A stretch of 17,551 bases of DNA from Bacillota bacterium (GCA_030706065.1 JAUZPH010000018.1:1-17551), one strand, 5' to 3'. Shown: positions 7,538-16,444, numbered from the stretch's first letter. The notes: generated by a model not told the origin, from the letters alone. Made by a program: numbers and translations.

Positions 7538-10500
7538 CTATTTATTTCCGTTAAACAAACTATACATAACAGGTACTATGACCAATGTTAATATGGTTGA
7601 GAATACGAGCCCTCCTAAAACTGCTATACCCAGTCCCTGCGATATGAGGCTTCCGTGGGAGAAGCCCAGTGCCAGAGGGAGCAGAGCCATAACCGTAGAA
7701 ATAGCGGTCATCAGAATAGGCCTTAATCTTACCGAACCCGCTTCCAGTAGCGCCTCCCTTACAGCCATACCTTTTTTCCTGTTGGTTTTTACCCTGTCAA
7801 GGAGCACAATGGCATTGGTAACAACAATACCTATGAGCATCAGCATTCCTATCATTCCTGATACTGTCAGCGGCTGATTTGCAATAAACAGAGCCGCAAT
7901 GGCCCCTACTCCTGCAAAAGGCAGCGAGAACAGGATTGCAAAAGGTGTTACCGGCTCACCAAAGGTAATTACCATAATCATATATACAAGCATTACCGCT
8001 ACTGCCATTGCCATTGCCATCTGAGAAAAGCCTGAGGAAATATTTTTGTTACTTCCAGTAAGTTCATAGGTTACTCCCGCCGGCAAGGACTGCTTTATAC
8101 CTTCAATTTCATTTCGGACATCTTTTGTAACCTTGTTTGTATCGCTGATTTTTATATCTGCATCCACCGCTGCATACTGTTTTCCGTTAAGCTCGGAGAT
8201 GGTTGCCGGGCCATCCTTCTGCTCAACATCGGCGATATCTCCAAGCTTGACCACCTCTGCAGCTCCCTGTATCTCAAGATTCTTGATTTTATCAACACTG
8301 TCGATATCCTGGGAATTGTAGCCGAGCATTACCTTAACAGAACTGCTGTTATCGGATGTACCGTTATTCATGGTGGCGATGTTCATAAAGCCCAGATAGT
8401 TTTTCACCAGCCCCGCAGCGGTAGCCGGGGTGATTCCCTTTGCTGCAGCTTTGGCAGCATCCACGGTTATTGATACTTCCGGCCTCTTTTGGGAAAGGTT
8501 GTTGGTTACGTTGCTTAAGGTATCCATTTGCTTAAGCTTATCCGTTATTAGCCCTGCAGCCTTTGATATGTCATCTATATTGCTGCCGTTGATGATAACT
8601 TCTACGTTGTCAGACTGTGTACCGGTAATACTTTGAGGAGTTACCGTCATAACTTCTCCGTCATTATTAAATTTTTCGGCTTCCTCTCTAAGCTCCCCCA
8701 CAGCCCTGCTTATATCTCCATCTTCCTTCAGTACTACAGTAAAGGCCGCTGCATTTGAGCTTTGATTGGATAAGGGGCCGCTGCTTGTACTGCTGGTATC
8801 TCCCACAATACTTGCCGCATTTACAACATCGCTTCTCCCTTTAAGATACTCTTCATATTTTAAGGCTTCCTCGTTGGTTTTATCCGAAGAAGTACCAACG
8901 GGCATGGAAAGTTTTACATTGATTATATTGGAGTCTGAAGAAGGCATGAACTGAATACCTATCTTTTTTAAAAGGCCTGCAGAGGTCAATAACAAGATCA
9001 GGCACAGTCCCAGAACTACAAGACGGTGGTTTAGCACGGTATTCAGCACTTTTTTATAGCCTTTTGCCATTGCACCTTCTTTTTCAACATGCTTCACTTT
9101 CTTGCCGGAAAGCATGAATTTGCTCATAACAGGCACTACAGTCAATGCAACCAATAGTGATGCAAGAATACATATTACTACGGTGTAGGCGAAAGGAATA
9201 AATACCCTTCCGATCAAACCGGAAATAAAGCTCAAGGGTATAAATACTCCGACGGTAGTTATGGTTGAGGCTGCAATGGCTGTTCCCACCTCGTGGGCCG
9301 CTTCCTCAATGAGTTCAGCCTTGTTTTCCTCCGTACTCTTTGAAAGGCTCAGCCTTCTGAATATATTTTCAATAACCACAATGGAATCATCCACTATTCT
9401 TCCCACGGCAACAGCAATTCCACCCAGGGACATTGTATTCAAGGTGATACCGAACCTTGGAAGCATTATCAACGCTATAAATACCGAAAGTGGTATTGAT
9501 ACTACGGCTATGATTGTAGACTTTATATTTCTCAGGAACAAGGCAATAACTATCATTGCAAAGATTGCCCCTATCACTCCCTCCTCCATCATTCCACTGA
9601 CGGAATCCTTAACAGCTTTTGAGGAATCATTTATTTTATTGAATTTTATATCTGTATTGTCTTTTGAAAAATCAGATACCTTCTGGTCTACATCCTTTGC
9701 CAGCTGCACGGTGTTGGCATCATCTGTCTTGAAAATATTGAGGACTATTCCTTCCTTATAATTGGATCTGGCAAAATATTTGGCATTTTCATCATCTGTA
9801 CTTATATCTGCAATATCCTTTAAAAAGATCACCTTCAGCTGAGTATCCACTGTGGAGGAATTGCCTGTACCGGTGGATTTTGTGCCGGCAGCGGATTTAG
9901 GGCTGCCAAGCTGTATCTGAGACGAGGAGGCACTTTGGCTCAAGGCAGTTCCCATTTGCTGCTGGGCACTTAAAAGCTGCTGAAGGGAATTGGCAGAGCT
10001 CTGTATTACAGCATTGGCCTGTGCAATGGCGGCACTGGCCTTGGTTCTTTGATCTGCAGTGGACTGGGGATTGGACAGTACTGCCTGCTGGCTAAGAATA
10101 ATGCCCTCCTGCTGCTGTATTATACTTAATATTGCAATACTCTGAGTGTTGTTTCCTATCATTTCGCCCAGAGCCTTGCTTGTTGTACCAACACCTTGAG
10201 CCATCTGGCCCATAGCTTGTCCCAGTTGTCCGAGGGCATCACCCATCTGGTTCATGCCTTCACTGACTTTACCAAAGCTGTCCGACATTATTTGTGTTGT
10301 ATTTGGAGGTACAATTATCGGAATGGCCTTTATATCATCAATACTGTTGTATTGATTGGAAACTCTTATGGCTAAGTCCTTTTGATTTATTTCCGCAGCT
10401 CCCACAGGGTAGGATATATTATTGGCATTTATATAATTCTGAACCGACTGAAAGGTTAAATTATTATCCTTCATCTTCTGTGCATCCAATTTTATATATA

Positions 10501-11044
10501 CATTACTGTTTTTGAGCCCTTGTACATTCACGCTGGAAACTCCTGCCACACCGCTTAGCTCCGGTTGAAGCTTGGAATTTACGAACTCTGTCAAGTCATT
10601 TATGTTCCTGCTGCTTTCAACAGTGTAAGTCATGGCGGCAAAGCTTCCCATGGTCACTTTTGAAACACTTGGCTTTTGAGCATTTTGAGGCAAGGAAACC
10701 TTGCTTACAGCCCCTTGAATATCGCTGACGCCTTTATCTACATCGGCAGAATAATCAAATTGAGCCACCACAATAGAGACATTTTCATTGGATATACCCC
10801 TTATATCCGTCACTCCCTGTATCCCTGACAGAGACTTTTGTATGGGCCTCGTAACGCCGCTGGCAATATCGTTTGGTGCAGCCCCCGGATATACCGTAAA
10901 AATCGTAACTACAGGTATTGAGATGTTAGGCATGGCCTCCTCTTTTATACCTGAGCCGGAATATATACCCCCTACAACAATAAGAATAGCTGCCAGGAAT
11001 ATTACAAAAGTATTTTTCATAGAAAACTTAGTAAAAAATTTCAT
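7538..11044 (-). CDS. RND-family efflux permease (AcrB/SwrC-like) with a Gln-rich insertion
   Basis: A 1168-aa inner-membrane proton antiporter of the RND superfamily, expected to expel hydrophobic or amphiphilic compounds. An N-terminal membrane helix (about 11-30) is followed by IKEEAMPNISIPVVTI and the extracytoplasmic porter repeats. Proton-relay Asp552-Asp553 lie in GRIVDDSIVVIEN (548-560). The second half repeats the fold. Residues about 250-400 are an insertion with repeated Met/Gly/Gln/Leu spacing (GDALGQLGQAMGQMAQG), further Gln/Ala-rich helices and a Ser/Thr/Gly tail, and they resemble a coiled-coil hairpin. No membrane-fusion or outer-membrane partner is encoded, as expected for a monoderm; B. 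subtilis SwrC is a known Gram-positive relative. Start: ATG overlaps the TetR stop (ATGA), with GGAGG seven bases upstream. Confidence 0.95.
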   Translation of the reverse strand: MKFFTKFSMKNTFVIFLAAILIVVGGIYSGSGIKEEAMPNISIPVVTIFTVYPGAAPNDIASGVTRPIQKSLSGIQGVTDIRGISNENVSIVVAQFDYSADVDKGVSDIQGAVSKVSLPQNAQKPSVSKVTMGSFAAMTYTVESSRNINDLTEFVNSKLQPELSGVAGVSSVNVQGLKNSNVYIKLDAQKMKDNNLTFQSVQNYINANNISYPVGAAEINQKDLAIRVSNQYNSIDDIKAIPIIVPPNTTQIMSDSFGKVSEGMNQMGDALGQLGQAMGQMAQGVGTTSKALGEMIGNNTQSIAILSIIQQQEGIILSQQAVLSNPQSTADQRTKASAAIAQANAVIQSSANSLQQLLSAQQQMGTALSQSASSSQIQLGSPKSAAGTKSTGTGNSSTVDTQLKVIFLKDIADISTDDENAKYFARSNYKEGIVLNIFKTDDANTVQLAKDVDQKVSDFSKDNTDIKFNKINDSSKAVKDSVSGMMEEGVIGAIFAMIVIALFLRNIKSTIIAVVSIPLSVFIALIMLPRFGITLNTMSLGGIAVAVGRIVDDSIVVIENIFRRLSLSKSTEENKAELIEEAAHEVGTAIAASTITTVGVFIPLSFISGLIGRVFIPFAYTVVICILASLLVALTVVPVMSKFMLSGKKVKHVEKEGAMAKGYKKVLNTVLNHRLVVLGLCLILLLTSAGLLKKIGIQFMPSSDSNIINVKLSMPVGTSSDKTNEEALKYEEYLKGRSDVVNAASIVGDTSSTSSGPLSNQSSNAAAFTVVLKEDGDISRAVGELREEAEKFNNDGEVMTVTPQSITGTQSDNVEVIINGSNIDDISKAAGLITDKLKQMDTLSNVTNNLSQKRPEVSITVDAAKAAAKGITPATAAGLVKNYLGFMNIATMNNGTSDNSSSVKVMLGYNSQDIDSVDKIKNLEIQGAAEVVKLGDIADVEQKDGPATISELNGKQYAAVDADIKISDTNKVTKDVRNEIEGIKQSLPAGVTYELTGSNKNISSGFSQMAMAMAVAVMLVYMIMVITFGEPVTPFAILFSLPFAGVGAIAALFIANQPLTVSGMIGMLMLIGIVVTNAIVLLDRVKTNRKKGMAVREALLEAGSVRLRPILMTAISTVMALLPLALGFSHGSLISQGLGIAVLGGLVFSTILTLVIVPVMYSLFNGNK

Positions 11045-11676
11045 TTCATATCCTCCATATATTTCTTCATCTTTATCTCTCTTACACTGCGAAGCAATTC
11101 CATTCTCAAATCATAGATCTCTATGATTTGCTCGTTATCAAGGTTCTCAATGACTTTACGTGCCAGCAGGTCTTTGTCGATGAGGGCTATGATCTGCAGA
11201 AGTTCTTTAAGGTACGGCAGTTCCTCACCTATATTAATCAGAGCATTCTTGAAAGTATTAGAAAGCAGTGAGTCTCTCATATTATCAACAATCCTCATGA
11301 GCTCTTTTTCAAGTTCATAGGTCAAAGACAAGAAAAGATTATTAAAAAAACCATGATATTTTTCATCTGAAATCATAGAAAGAATTGAGATAAATACCTG
11401 CCTGTTCACTGTAAATACATTGGTATTTTCATCTTTTGCGTAATTTTTTAAAAATTCATCCATTTTAATTTTCAGAAAGCTTTCAATTAAGAAAAAGTAC
11501 AGATCCTCTTTGTCATCAAAGTATTGATAAAAGCTTCCCCTGGAAATATCGGCCATCTTGATTATCTGATTAATTGACGCTTCATGATACTGATGCTCCG
11601 AGAATTCAGCCAATGCTGCAGCCTTGATTCTATTCTGTTTTTCACTTGATAAAGTAAAGAATAACTGCTTTGGCAT
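11041..11676 (-). CDS. TetR/AcrR-family transcriptional repressor
   Basis: A 211-aa DNA-binding regulator. The N-terminal TetR helix-turn-helix is clear: ALAEFSEHQYHEASINQII, then ADISRGSFYQYFDDKEDLY (about residues 21-60). The remaining roughly 150 residues are the variable ligand-binding and dimerisation domain. Start: ATG with AAAGGAGG seven bases upstream. The stop codon overlaps the RND start by four bases, so repressor and pump are co-translated. Two copies of TGACAGGTTGTCA, as inverted copies of each other, overlap the promoter. This is the usual architecture for autorepression relieved by a pump substrate. The inducer cannot be read from the sequence. Confidence 0.95.
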   Translation of the reverse strand: MPKQLFFTLSSEKQNRIKAAALAEFSEHQYHEASINQIIKMADISRGSFYQYFDDKEDLYFFLIESFLKIKMDEFLKNYAKDENTNVFTVNRQVFISILSMISDEKYHGFFNNLFLSLTYELEKELMRIVDNMRDSLLSNTFKNALINIGEELPYLKELLQIIALIDKDLLARKVIENLDNEQIIEIYDLRMELLRSVREIKMKKYMEDMK

Positions 11677-11721
11677 AATTACCTCCTTTTGATATGTATC
11701 GAAAAATATAGTTCACCGAGG

Positions 11722-11767
11722 TGACAGGTTGTCATTTCACATCCCTATTATAAATGACAACCTGTCA
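11722..11767. promoter_or_regulatory. Paired TetR operators
   Basis: TGACAGGTTGTCA at 11722-11734 and its exact reverse complement at 11755-11767. Extending outward, the identity reaches 16 bp (TGACAGGTTGTCATTT and its inverse). Each copy is itself a TGACA-N3-TGTCA dyad suited to a TetR dimer. The second copy fills the space between the -35 and -10 boxes. The first lies just past the expected start of transcription. Confidence 0.85.
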
Positions 11768-11775
11768 TCCGTCAA
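11747..11775 (-). promoter_or_regulatory. Sigma-A promoter of the TetR-RND operon
   Basis: Minus strand: TTGACG (11770-11775), 17-bp spacer, TATAAT (11747-11752). It is near consensus with ideal spacing, and the spacer contains one full operator copy. The expected start point is near 11740. Confidence 0.88.
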
Positions 11776-12064
11776 CGGCTTTCTTTTTTAGTTAAAGCAT
11801 AATGAGAAAATCCTATCGTATTATCATTGCAGCTGTTAAGGGCATAAACCAGGCTGTGTTCCAGCTCACAGCACGGGGTAATAAAAATCAGAATAAGGGC
11901 TATAATGCCCGGCACCACCGGAATTTCCGTATTGTAATGGTTCTGGTAATAATCCATACCGCTTCCTATAGGAAAGAATATTACCTTAAATATATTCATA
12001 TATAAAAGGGCAGATTAATAAATATCCAAGGTTAAAACCATATTGTCAAAAAAAGAGGTATGCC

Positions 12065-12994
12065 ATGATATCGGAAAAGAAGTTAGCAGAAAAGAGATTA
12101 ACGGAAGCTTATAACAATGCCAAAATTGAATACTTTGACAACAATTCCAAATATATATTTTTCAGTGACTGCCATAGAGGAGATTGTACACCATCTGATG
12201 AATTTGCAAAAAATCAAAATATCTTTTTATTCGCTTTGGAATTCTATTTTAATAATGGCTATACATATGTGGAAGTTGGAGATGGAGATGAACTTTGGGA
12301 ACACGCTAATTTTAAACATATAAGACTGGCACATGATGAGGTATATTCTCTATTAAAAAAGTTCTATGATGCCGGCAGGTTGATTATGCTATACGGCAAT
12401 CACAATATACACTTAAGCTATAGAGATTTTGTAGAAAAGACCTATTATAAATTCTACGACGATTATAACGAGGAAGAAGTAGAGTTATTTCCCGGGATTA
12501 CGGTGGATGAGGCAGTAGTGTTTAAACATAAAAATACAGGGCAAGAAATACTGACCGTTCATGGCCATCAAGGAGACAGAATGAATGACAGGTTATGGCG
12601 TTTTAATATGCTTACAGTGAGATATTTTTGGAGATATCTTCACTCGGTAGGGTTTATAAATCCCGCAAGCCCTGTAAAAAGTGCCGAAAGGATTCATAAA
12701 ATTGAGCGGATTTACAGCGGTTGGATTGAAAAGAACAAAATTATGGTCATCTGTGGACATACTCATAGGCCGCATTTCCCCAAAGCCAGGGAATTGCCTT
12801 ACTTCAACGACGGATCCTGTGTACGGGCCAATGGAATACAGGGTATTGAAATAGCAGATGGAAAAATAATGTTGATTGAATGGAGAATCAAAACCGATTC
12901 AGAGGGTGATCTTAATATAAAAAGAAAAATATTAAGAGGGCCTGAACCAATCGAAACCTTTGATCTAAGAAACAACAAGGATTCGAAAATTTAG
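12065..12994 (+). CDS. Calcineurin-like metallophosphoesterase
   Basis: A 309-aa cytoplasmic hydrolase and the only plus-strand gene seen. The dinuclear-metal motifs appear in order: SDCHRGD (Asp35, His37), GDGDE (Asp73), GNH (111-113), VHGHQGD (His166, His168) and GHTH (231-234). The spacing is that of the metallophosphoesterase superfamily, and the overall look is near the UDP-2,3-diacylglucosamine hydrolase-like branch. A lipid A role is not expected in a Gram-positive, so the substrate is left open. Start: ATG with AGAGGT seven bases upstream. Its 3' end faces the radical SAM gene with only 27 bp between them, and I see no terminator there. Confidence 0.9.
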   Translation: MISEKKLAEKRLTEAYNNAKIEYFDNNSKYIFFSDCHRGDCTPSDEFAKNQNIFLFALEFYFNNGYTYVEVGDGDELWEHANFKHIRLAHDEVYSLLKKFYDAGRLIMLYGNHNIHLSYRDFVEKTYYKFYDDYNEEEVELFPGITVDEAVVFKHKNTGQEILTVHGHQGDRMNDRLWRFNMLTVRYFWRYLHSVGFINPASPVKSAERIHKIERIYSGWIEKNKIMVICGHTHRPHFPKARELPYFNDGSCVRANGIQGIEIADGKIMLIEWRIKTDSEGDLNIKRKILRGPEPIETFDLRNNKDSKI

Positions 12995-13021
12995 GCCTTT
13001 AATATTCGATTGACCGCCCGC

Positions 13022-14323
13022 TTACAGTCTCCCGGACCAGCAGCACTGCTTTGCCTTGCGGCCGCTGCCGCAGGGACACGGGTCGTTCCGTCCGATACCT
13101 TTCCACCGTGCCTGCGCTTCTGCACGGAGCTCTGCCAGAACAGCAGCAGGAGTTAATCCCCGTTTTCTGAGCTGAATGATTTGTTTTATCGGCTTTTCGG
13201 CATGAGCAAAGAACATCTTTAGACCGCTGCAAAGATAATTAAGTCCCGGCTCACCATTTTCAGCAAAAGCGAACCGATCTTTAGGACACCCTCCATTGCA
13301 GACTTCCAGCCATGAACAAGAGCGGCACTGCATGGGAAGACTGTCCCTCTTGGCGCTGCCGAAGCGGCTCTGTTGAGGTAAATCAACCAGTGTACTGATG
13401 GATGATGCTTCAATGTCACCAATGCGGTGCTCCGGAGCAACATAATGATCGCAGGAGTATACTCCGCCATCCTGTTCAACGATGAGTACCCGTCCGCAGG
13501 TGGGAGCCATCCAGCATACACTGGCATTTCCCCCTGACCATACCAGTGACATTTCGGCAAACAGCTGTATATCCAGCCGTCCAAGATCCTGCCGGATCCA
13601 TTGGTCGAAAACCTCGCATAAAAATTTCCCATATGCCTCTCCTGTTACGGAGTCCGCTGTCACCTTTTTGTCCTCAGTGCGGCGTACAATGGGTATGAAC
13701 TGGATCCATCCCGTATCAAGGTCTCTCAGCGCGTGATAAACCGCTGCAGGTTCCTCTGCGGTGGCATAGGTTACTGTGCACAGCAGATCGGGCTGAATGC
13801 CATGAGCCTTAAGACGGCGCACACCTTCTACCACACGCCCGTAAGTGCCTCTTCCGCTGCGATCTTTCCGGTATCTGTCATGCATTTCCATTGTACCGTC
13901 TATGCTCAAACCCACATCAAAGTGCTCTTTTGATAAAAACGAGCACCATTCATCGTCAAGAAGAATTCCATTTGTCTGAAGGTTGTTCCAGCAGCTCCAG
14001 CCTTCCGGCAGGTACCGCTTCTGCAGTTCTACTGCATGACGGTAGAAGTCCAGTCCGGCCAGGGTCGGTTCCCCGCCATGCCATGTAAAAGGAACAATTG
14101 GTCCGGGACTTGCCTCTATGTATTTACGGATATACATCTCCAGCATACTGTCCGACATCCGAGACTGATGTTCACTTTTATTTAAGCTCCCGGTTTTTAA
14201 GTAATAACAGTACTTGCATTCCAGGTTGCACAGCGGACCTACGGGCTTAGCCATGACAGCAAATGGTTCTGTATTCTTGAGGTTTTCCACTTCCATGTTA
14301 TCTTCCTTCCTGCTCACACACAT
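13022..14323 (-). CDS. Anaerobic sulfatase-maturase-type radical SAM/SPASM protein with a SEC-C tail
   Basis: A 433-aa iron-sulfur enzyme of the anSME group, which oxidises an active-site Cys or Ser of sulfatases to formylglycine under anaerobic conditions. The radical SAM cluster is CNLECKYC (Cys32, Cys36, Cys39), followed by TWHGGEPTL. SPASM cysteines appear as CWMAPTC, YSCDHYV, CRSCSWLEVCNGGCPKD and a final LCSG. The C-terminus carries a SEC-C metal-binding motif, CPCGSG to CC (416-428). The start is uncertain: ATG at 14321-14323 follows GGAG by eight bases, and ATG at 14294-14296 follows AGGAAGG by eight. No sulfatase is encoded here, so the substrate may be elsewhere or a different peptide. 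Parts of the gene are much richer in GC than the flanks. Confidence 0.88.
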   Translation of the reverse strand: MCVSRKEDNMEVENLKNTEPFAVMAKPVGPLCNLECKYCYYLKTGSLNKSEHQSRMSDSMLEMYIRKYIEASPGPIVPFTWHGGEPTLAGLDFYRHAVELQKRYLPEGWSCWNNLQTNGILLDDEWCSFLSKEHFDVGLSIDGTMEMHDRYRKDRSGRGTYGRVVEGVRRLKAHGIQPDLLCTVTYATAEEPAAVYHALRDLDTGWIQFIPIVRRTEDKKVTADSVTGEAYGKFLCEVFDQWIRQDLGRLDIQLFAEMSLVWSGGNASVCWMAPTCGRVLIVEQDGGVYSCDHYVAPEHRIGDIEASSISTLVDLPQQSRFGSAKRDSLPMQCRSCSWLEVCNGGCPKDRFAFAENGEPGLNYLCSGLKMFFAHAEKPIKQIIQLRKRGLTPAAVLAELRAEAQARWKGIGRNDPCPCGSGRKAKQCCWSGRL

Positions 14324-14382
14324 TTCTTCAGCTCCATCAGCTTTACTAGAAGTATCAGAAATTTCGTTTTCCTATGTATACA

Positions 14383-15156
14383 TTATGTCTCATTCTTCAG
14401 GTGTTTCCCAAAGAACTCAAAGGTCTTCTGCCACCCATCCATAGCCTGCCGCGGCCGGTACATCTCAGTATGATAATACCAGAATCCGTGCCCTGCACCA
14501 TCGTATCGGTGGAATTCATAATTCTTCCCATGCTTCTTAAGTTCTTCCTCGTGCAGGTCTACCTGTTCCGGTGTAGGGAATTGATCATCATTCCCAAACA
14601 GTCCCAGCAGAGGACAATTAAGCTGCTCTGTATAGTCAATTGGAGCCACAGGCTGGGACGGCGTCAATTGCTCTTTTGAGGCAACTACACGGCCGCCCCA
14701 GCAGTCCACCGCCGCATCGATACCCTCTACCCTGCAGGCTGCAAGAAATGCATGCCGTCCGCCGGAGCACATACCGATAACACCTACCTTGCCGTTTGCA
14801 TAGGGTAAGGAGTGCAGATATTCCACTGCTCCTGCGCAGTCACCCATTACACTGTCGTCGGAAACACCGCCTGCCTCACGGGCTTTTGTCGCTATTTCCT
14901 CGGGATACCCGTGGCCAAACCTGCAGTAAATGTCGGGACATACAGTAAGATACCCATGCTGAGTGAAACGACGGGCGGTCTCCCGGCAGAACTCATCCCA
15001 TCCCGGCATATGAGGAATCAATATTATTCCCGGAAATGGCCCTTTCCCAAGGGGCCGTGAAAAGTAAGCGTGTATATGATCGCCGTTATGTCCTTTCATT
15101 GTGATGGTCTCCGCCAGCATTCCTTCATACTCATCAGTTCTGATTTTGTTCCACAT
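14383..15156 (-). CDS. Dienelactone hydrolase family protein
   Basis: A 257-aa alpha/beta hydrolase. The catalytic triad is visible as Cys130 in GMCSGGR, Asp190 or Asp191 in GNDDQF, and His223 in GAGHGF. Cys at the nucleophile elbow is the mark of the dienelactone hydrolase family, whose founding member opens dienelactone to maleylacetate. Many family members act on other esters, and no aromatic degradation gene is nearby, so the substrate is open. Start: ATG at 15154-15156 with AAAGGAGG seven bases upstream; the frame runs on to a TTG at 15198 without a binding site. It lies 59 bp upstream of the radical SAM gene on the same strand, with no terminator between, so the two may form an operon. 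Confidence 0.88.
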   Translation of the reverse strand: MWNKIRTDEYEGMLAETITMKGHNGDHIHAYFSRPLGKGPFPGIILIPHMPGWDEFCRETARRFTQHGYLTVCPDIYCRFGHGYPEEIATKAREAGGVSDDSVMGDCAGAVEYLHSLPYANGKVGVIGMCSGGRHAFLAACRVEGIDAAVDCWGGRVVASKEQLTPSQPVAPIDYTEQLNCPLLGLFGNDDQFPTPEQVDLHEEELKKHGKNYEFHRYDGAGHGFWYYHTEMYRPRQAMDGWQKTFEFFGKHLKNET

Positions 15157-15186
15157 AATATTCCTCCTTTGAATAGCCTTTTTGTT

Positions 15187-15192
15187 ATTATA
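15187..15192 (-). promoter_or_regulatory. Possible -10 box of the dienelactone hydrolase gene
   Basis: A consensus TATAAT on the minus strand, 31 bp upstream of the ATG. No good -35 lies at 16-18 bp; the best is TTGTTT at a 19-bp spacing. The assignment is tentative. Confidence 0.35.
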
Positions 15193-15332
15193 ACTCAAAT
15201 CATAACAGAAAAAACAAAACCGTTATACGGCATGTACAATAGACTGAGGCAGGGGCGAATCTCTAGAAAAATTGAATTACAGCAGGATATGAAAAATATA
15301 GTTATTTTTTTCACAATTTCGTATAAAAATTT

Positions 15333-16163
15333 TTACTTTTCTCCGGAGGCATATAAGACGGACATTGCAGCTGTTATACCCTCTGACTTTTTCATTTTCT
15401 TGAGCTTTGCAAAAACTTCTGTTCTAAAGTCTTCAAGCCTCTCTTTAGGAATTGCCTCCAGTACTCTTATACCACCATGAGTCCAAAGTTTGTCCCACCA
15501 TTCTCTTTCATTCTTATACTCGAAGGTTTTTTCTTCACTTATCACTTTTATATTTTTAAACCCTGCTTCATTTAGAATTTCATATAAAGTTTCTTCTGTA
15601 TCAAAAGCCGGACCATCGTAGTCTTGAATTTTTCCTTCAGCACCTACCAGATACTTATCCACCAACTCACCATACCACCTAAATCTTTCATCTCTTTTAT
15701 TCAAGAAAGTAGTGAAGGAAAATCTGCCATCACTTTTGAGAACCCTCTTGAATTCCTTCAAAGCAGCTTTGTAGTTTGGAAAGAAGAATATTCCAAATCC
15801 ACATAGTACATGATCAAATCTTTCATCCGCAAACTCAAGCTTCTCAGCATCCATTACCATTACCCTTGCATTTTGTATATCTCTTCGTCGTATCTCCAAA
15901 TTAGTTTTACAAACCATTCCTTTTGATATATCAATGCCTATAACATCTCCGTTTTGCCCGACCTTCTGTACAGCAGGAAGAAGTGAAGCTCCTTTTCCCG
16001 ATGCAATATCCAAAATCCTTTGATCTTCATTTATCCCGGCGAATTTAACCAACCGTTCCCCAAAATATGCGAAGTATCTTGGACCACTTGCATCAAAATC
16101 CTCTGACACTTTATCAAATAAATTAGATATGAGCCTCTTTACACTTATATCTTTTTCTTCCAT
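15333..16163 (-). CDS. Class I SAM-dependent methyltransferase
   Basis: A 276-aa cytoplasmic methyltransferase with a Rossmann-like N-terminal half. Motif I is ILDIASGKGAS. GDVIGIDIS supplies the acidic residue at the end of strand 2, NARVMVMDAEKLEF is motif II, and FDHVLCGFGIFFFPNYKAAL is the post-motif region. The C-terminal half, rich in aromatic and charged residues, probably forms the substrate cap. It resembles UbiE/COQ5-like small-molecule methyltransferases; the acceptor is unknown. Start: ATG at 16161-16163 lies eight bases after GAGGAG. A GTG at 16169 is in frame but only two bases from that site, so it is less likely. A structured repeat (copy A) sits 22 bp upstream, in the leader or promoter. 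Confidence 0.9.
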   Translation of the reverse strand: MEEKDISVKRLISNLFDKVSEDFDASGPRYFAYFGERLVKFAGINEDQRILDIASGKGASLLPAVQKVGQNGDVIGIDISKGMVCKTNLEIRRRDIQNARVMVMDAEKLEFADERFDHVLCGFGIFFFPNYKAALKEFKRVLKSDGRFSFTTFLNKRDERFRWYGELVDKYLVGAEGKIQDYDGPAFDTEETLYEILNEAGFKNIKVISEEKTFEYKNEREWWDKLWTHGGIRVLEAIPKERLEDFRTEVFAKLKKMKKSEGITAAMSVLYASGEK

Positions 16164-16185
16164 AGACACCTCTCCTCGTATAATA

Positions 16186-16280
16186 AGTTTATAATTTAAC
16201 TTATCACCTCCGAAAAATCGGTGAAGATTCGATATTTTCTCCGGTGAATTTGTTAGAGTTTAAACTCACACATCTTTATA
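16186..16280 (+). repeat. Structured repeat, copy A
   Basis: Core hairpin 16204-16247: outer TCACC (16204-16208) pairs with GGTGA (16243-16247). After a 3x3 internal loop comes GAAAA-ATCG paired with CGAT-TTTTC around one bulged A. The loop is GTGAAGATT (16221-16229). The terminal stem here is AGTTTA (16186-16191) with TAAACT (16261-16266), where B and C have A-T pairs in the matching position. The right end (16276-16280) runs into copy B. The copy lies in the leader of the methyltransferase gene, antisense to it. Confidence 0.75.
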
Positions 16281-16380
16281 GCTGCGGAAATTTATAATTA
16301 ATCTATCACCTTCAAAAAATCGTTGAAGATTCGATATTTTTTCAGGTGAATTATTAGGGTTTAAATTTCCGAATCTGTAA
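16276..16380 (+). repeat. Structured repeat, copy B
   Basis: Terminal inverted repeat: CGGAAATTTA (16285-16294) with TAAATTTCCG (16362-16371), extended with mismatches to TTATAG / CTGTAA at the ends. The inner hairpin is TCACC (16306-16310) with GGTGA (16345-16349), then AAAAA with TTTTT, and ATCG / CGAT around loop TTGAAGATT (16323-16331). The GAAAA/TTTTC pairing of copy A has become AAAAA/TTTTT, a compensatory change. Confidence 0.8.
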
Positions 16381-16444
16381 CTACACCTTAATAATTTGCA
16401 GGTACTATATTAATTGTACCAAACTTTCTTGTTCTTATAAATAA

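Noticed and set aside
7386..7877. A 163-codon plus-strand frame
   Set aside because: It overlaps the strongly supported RND gene and its terminator on the other strand, and its sequence is not protein-like. It is a shadow frame.
11772..11999. A 75-codon minus-strand frame with a hydrophobic stretch
   Set aside because: No ribosome binding site precedes its ATG, and its end runs into the -35 box of the TetR-RND promoter. The overlapping plus-strand frame at 11802-12005 is no better. The interval is treated as intergenic.
13219..13632. A 137-codon minus-strand frame
   Set aside because: It lies wholly inside the radical SAM gene in another frame, and the radical SAM frame carries all recognised motifs.
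16401..16420. GGTAC / GTACC dyad between repeat copies B and C
   Set aside because: Only five bases pair, with a 10-nt spacer. This is likely by chance in AT-rich DNA.
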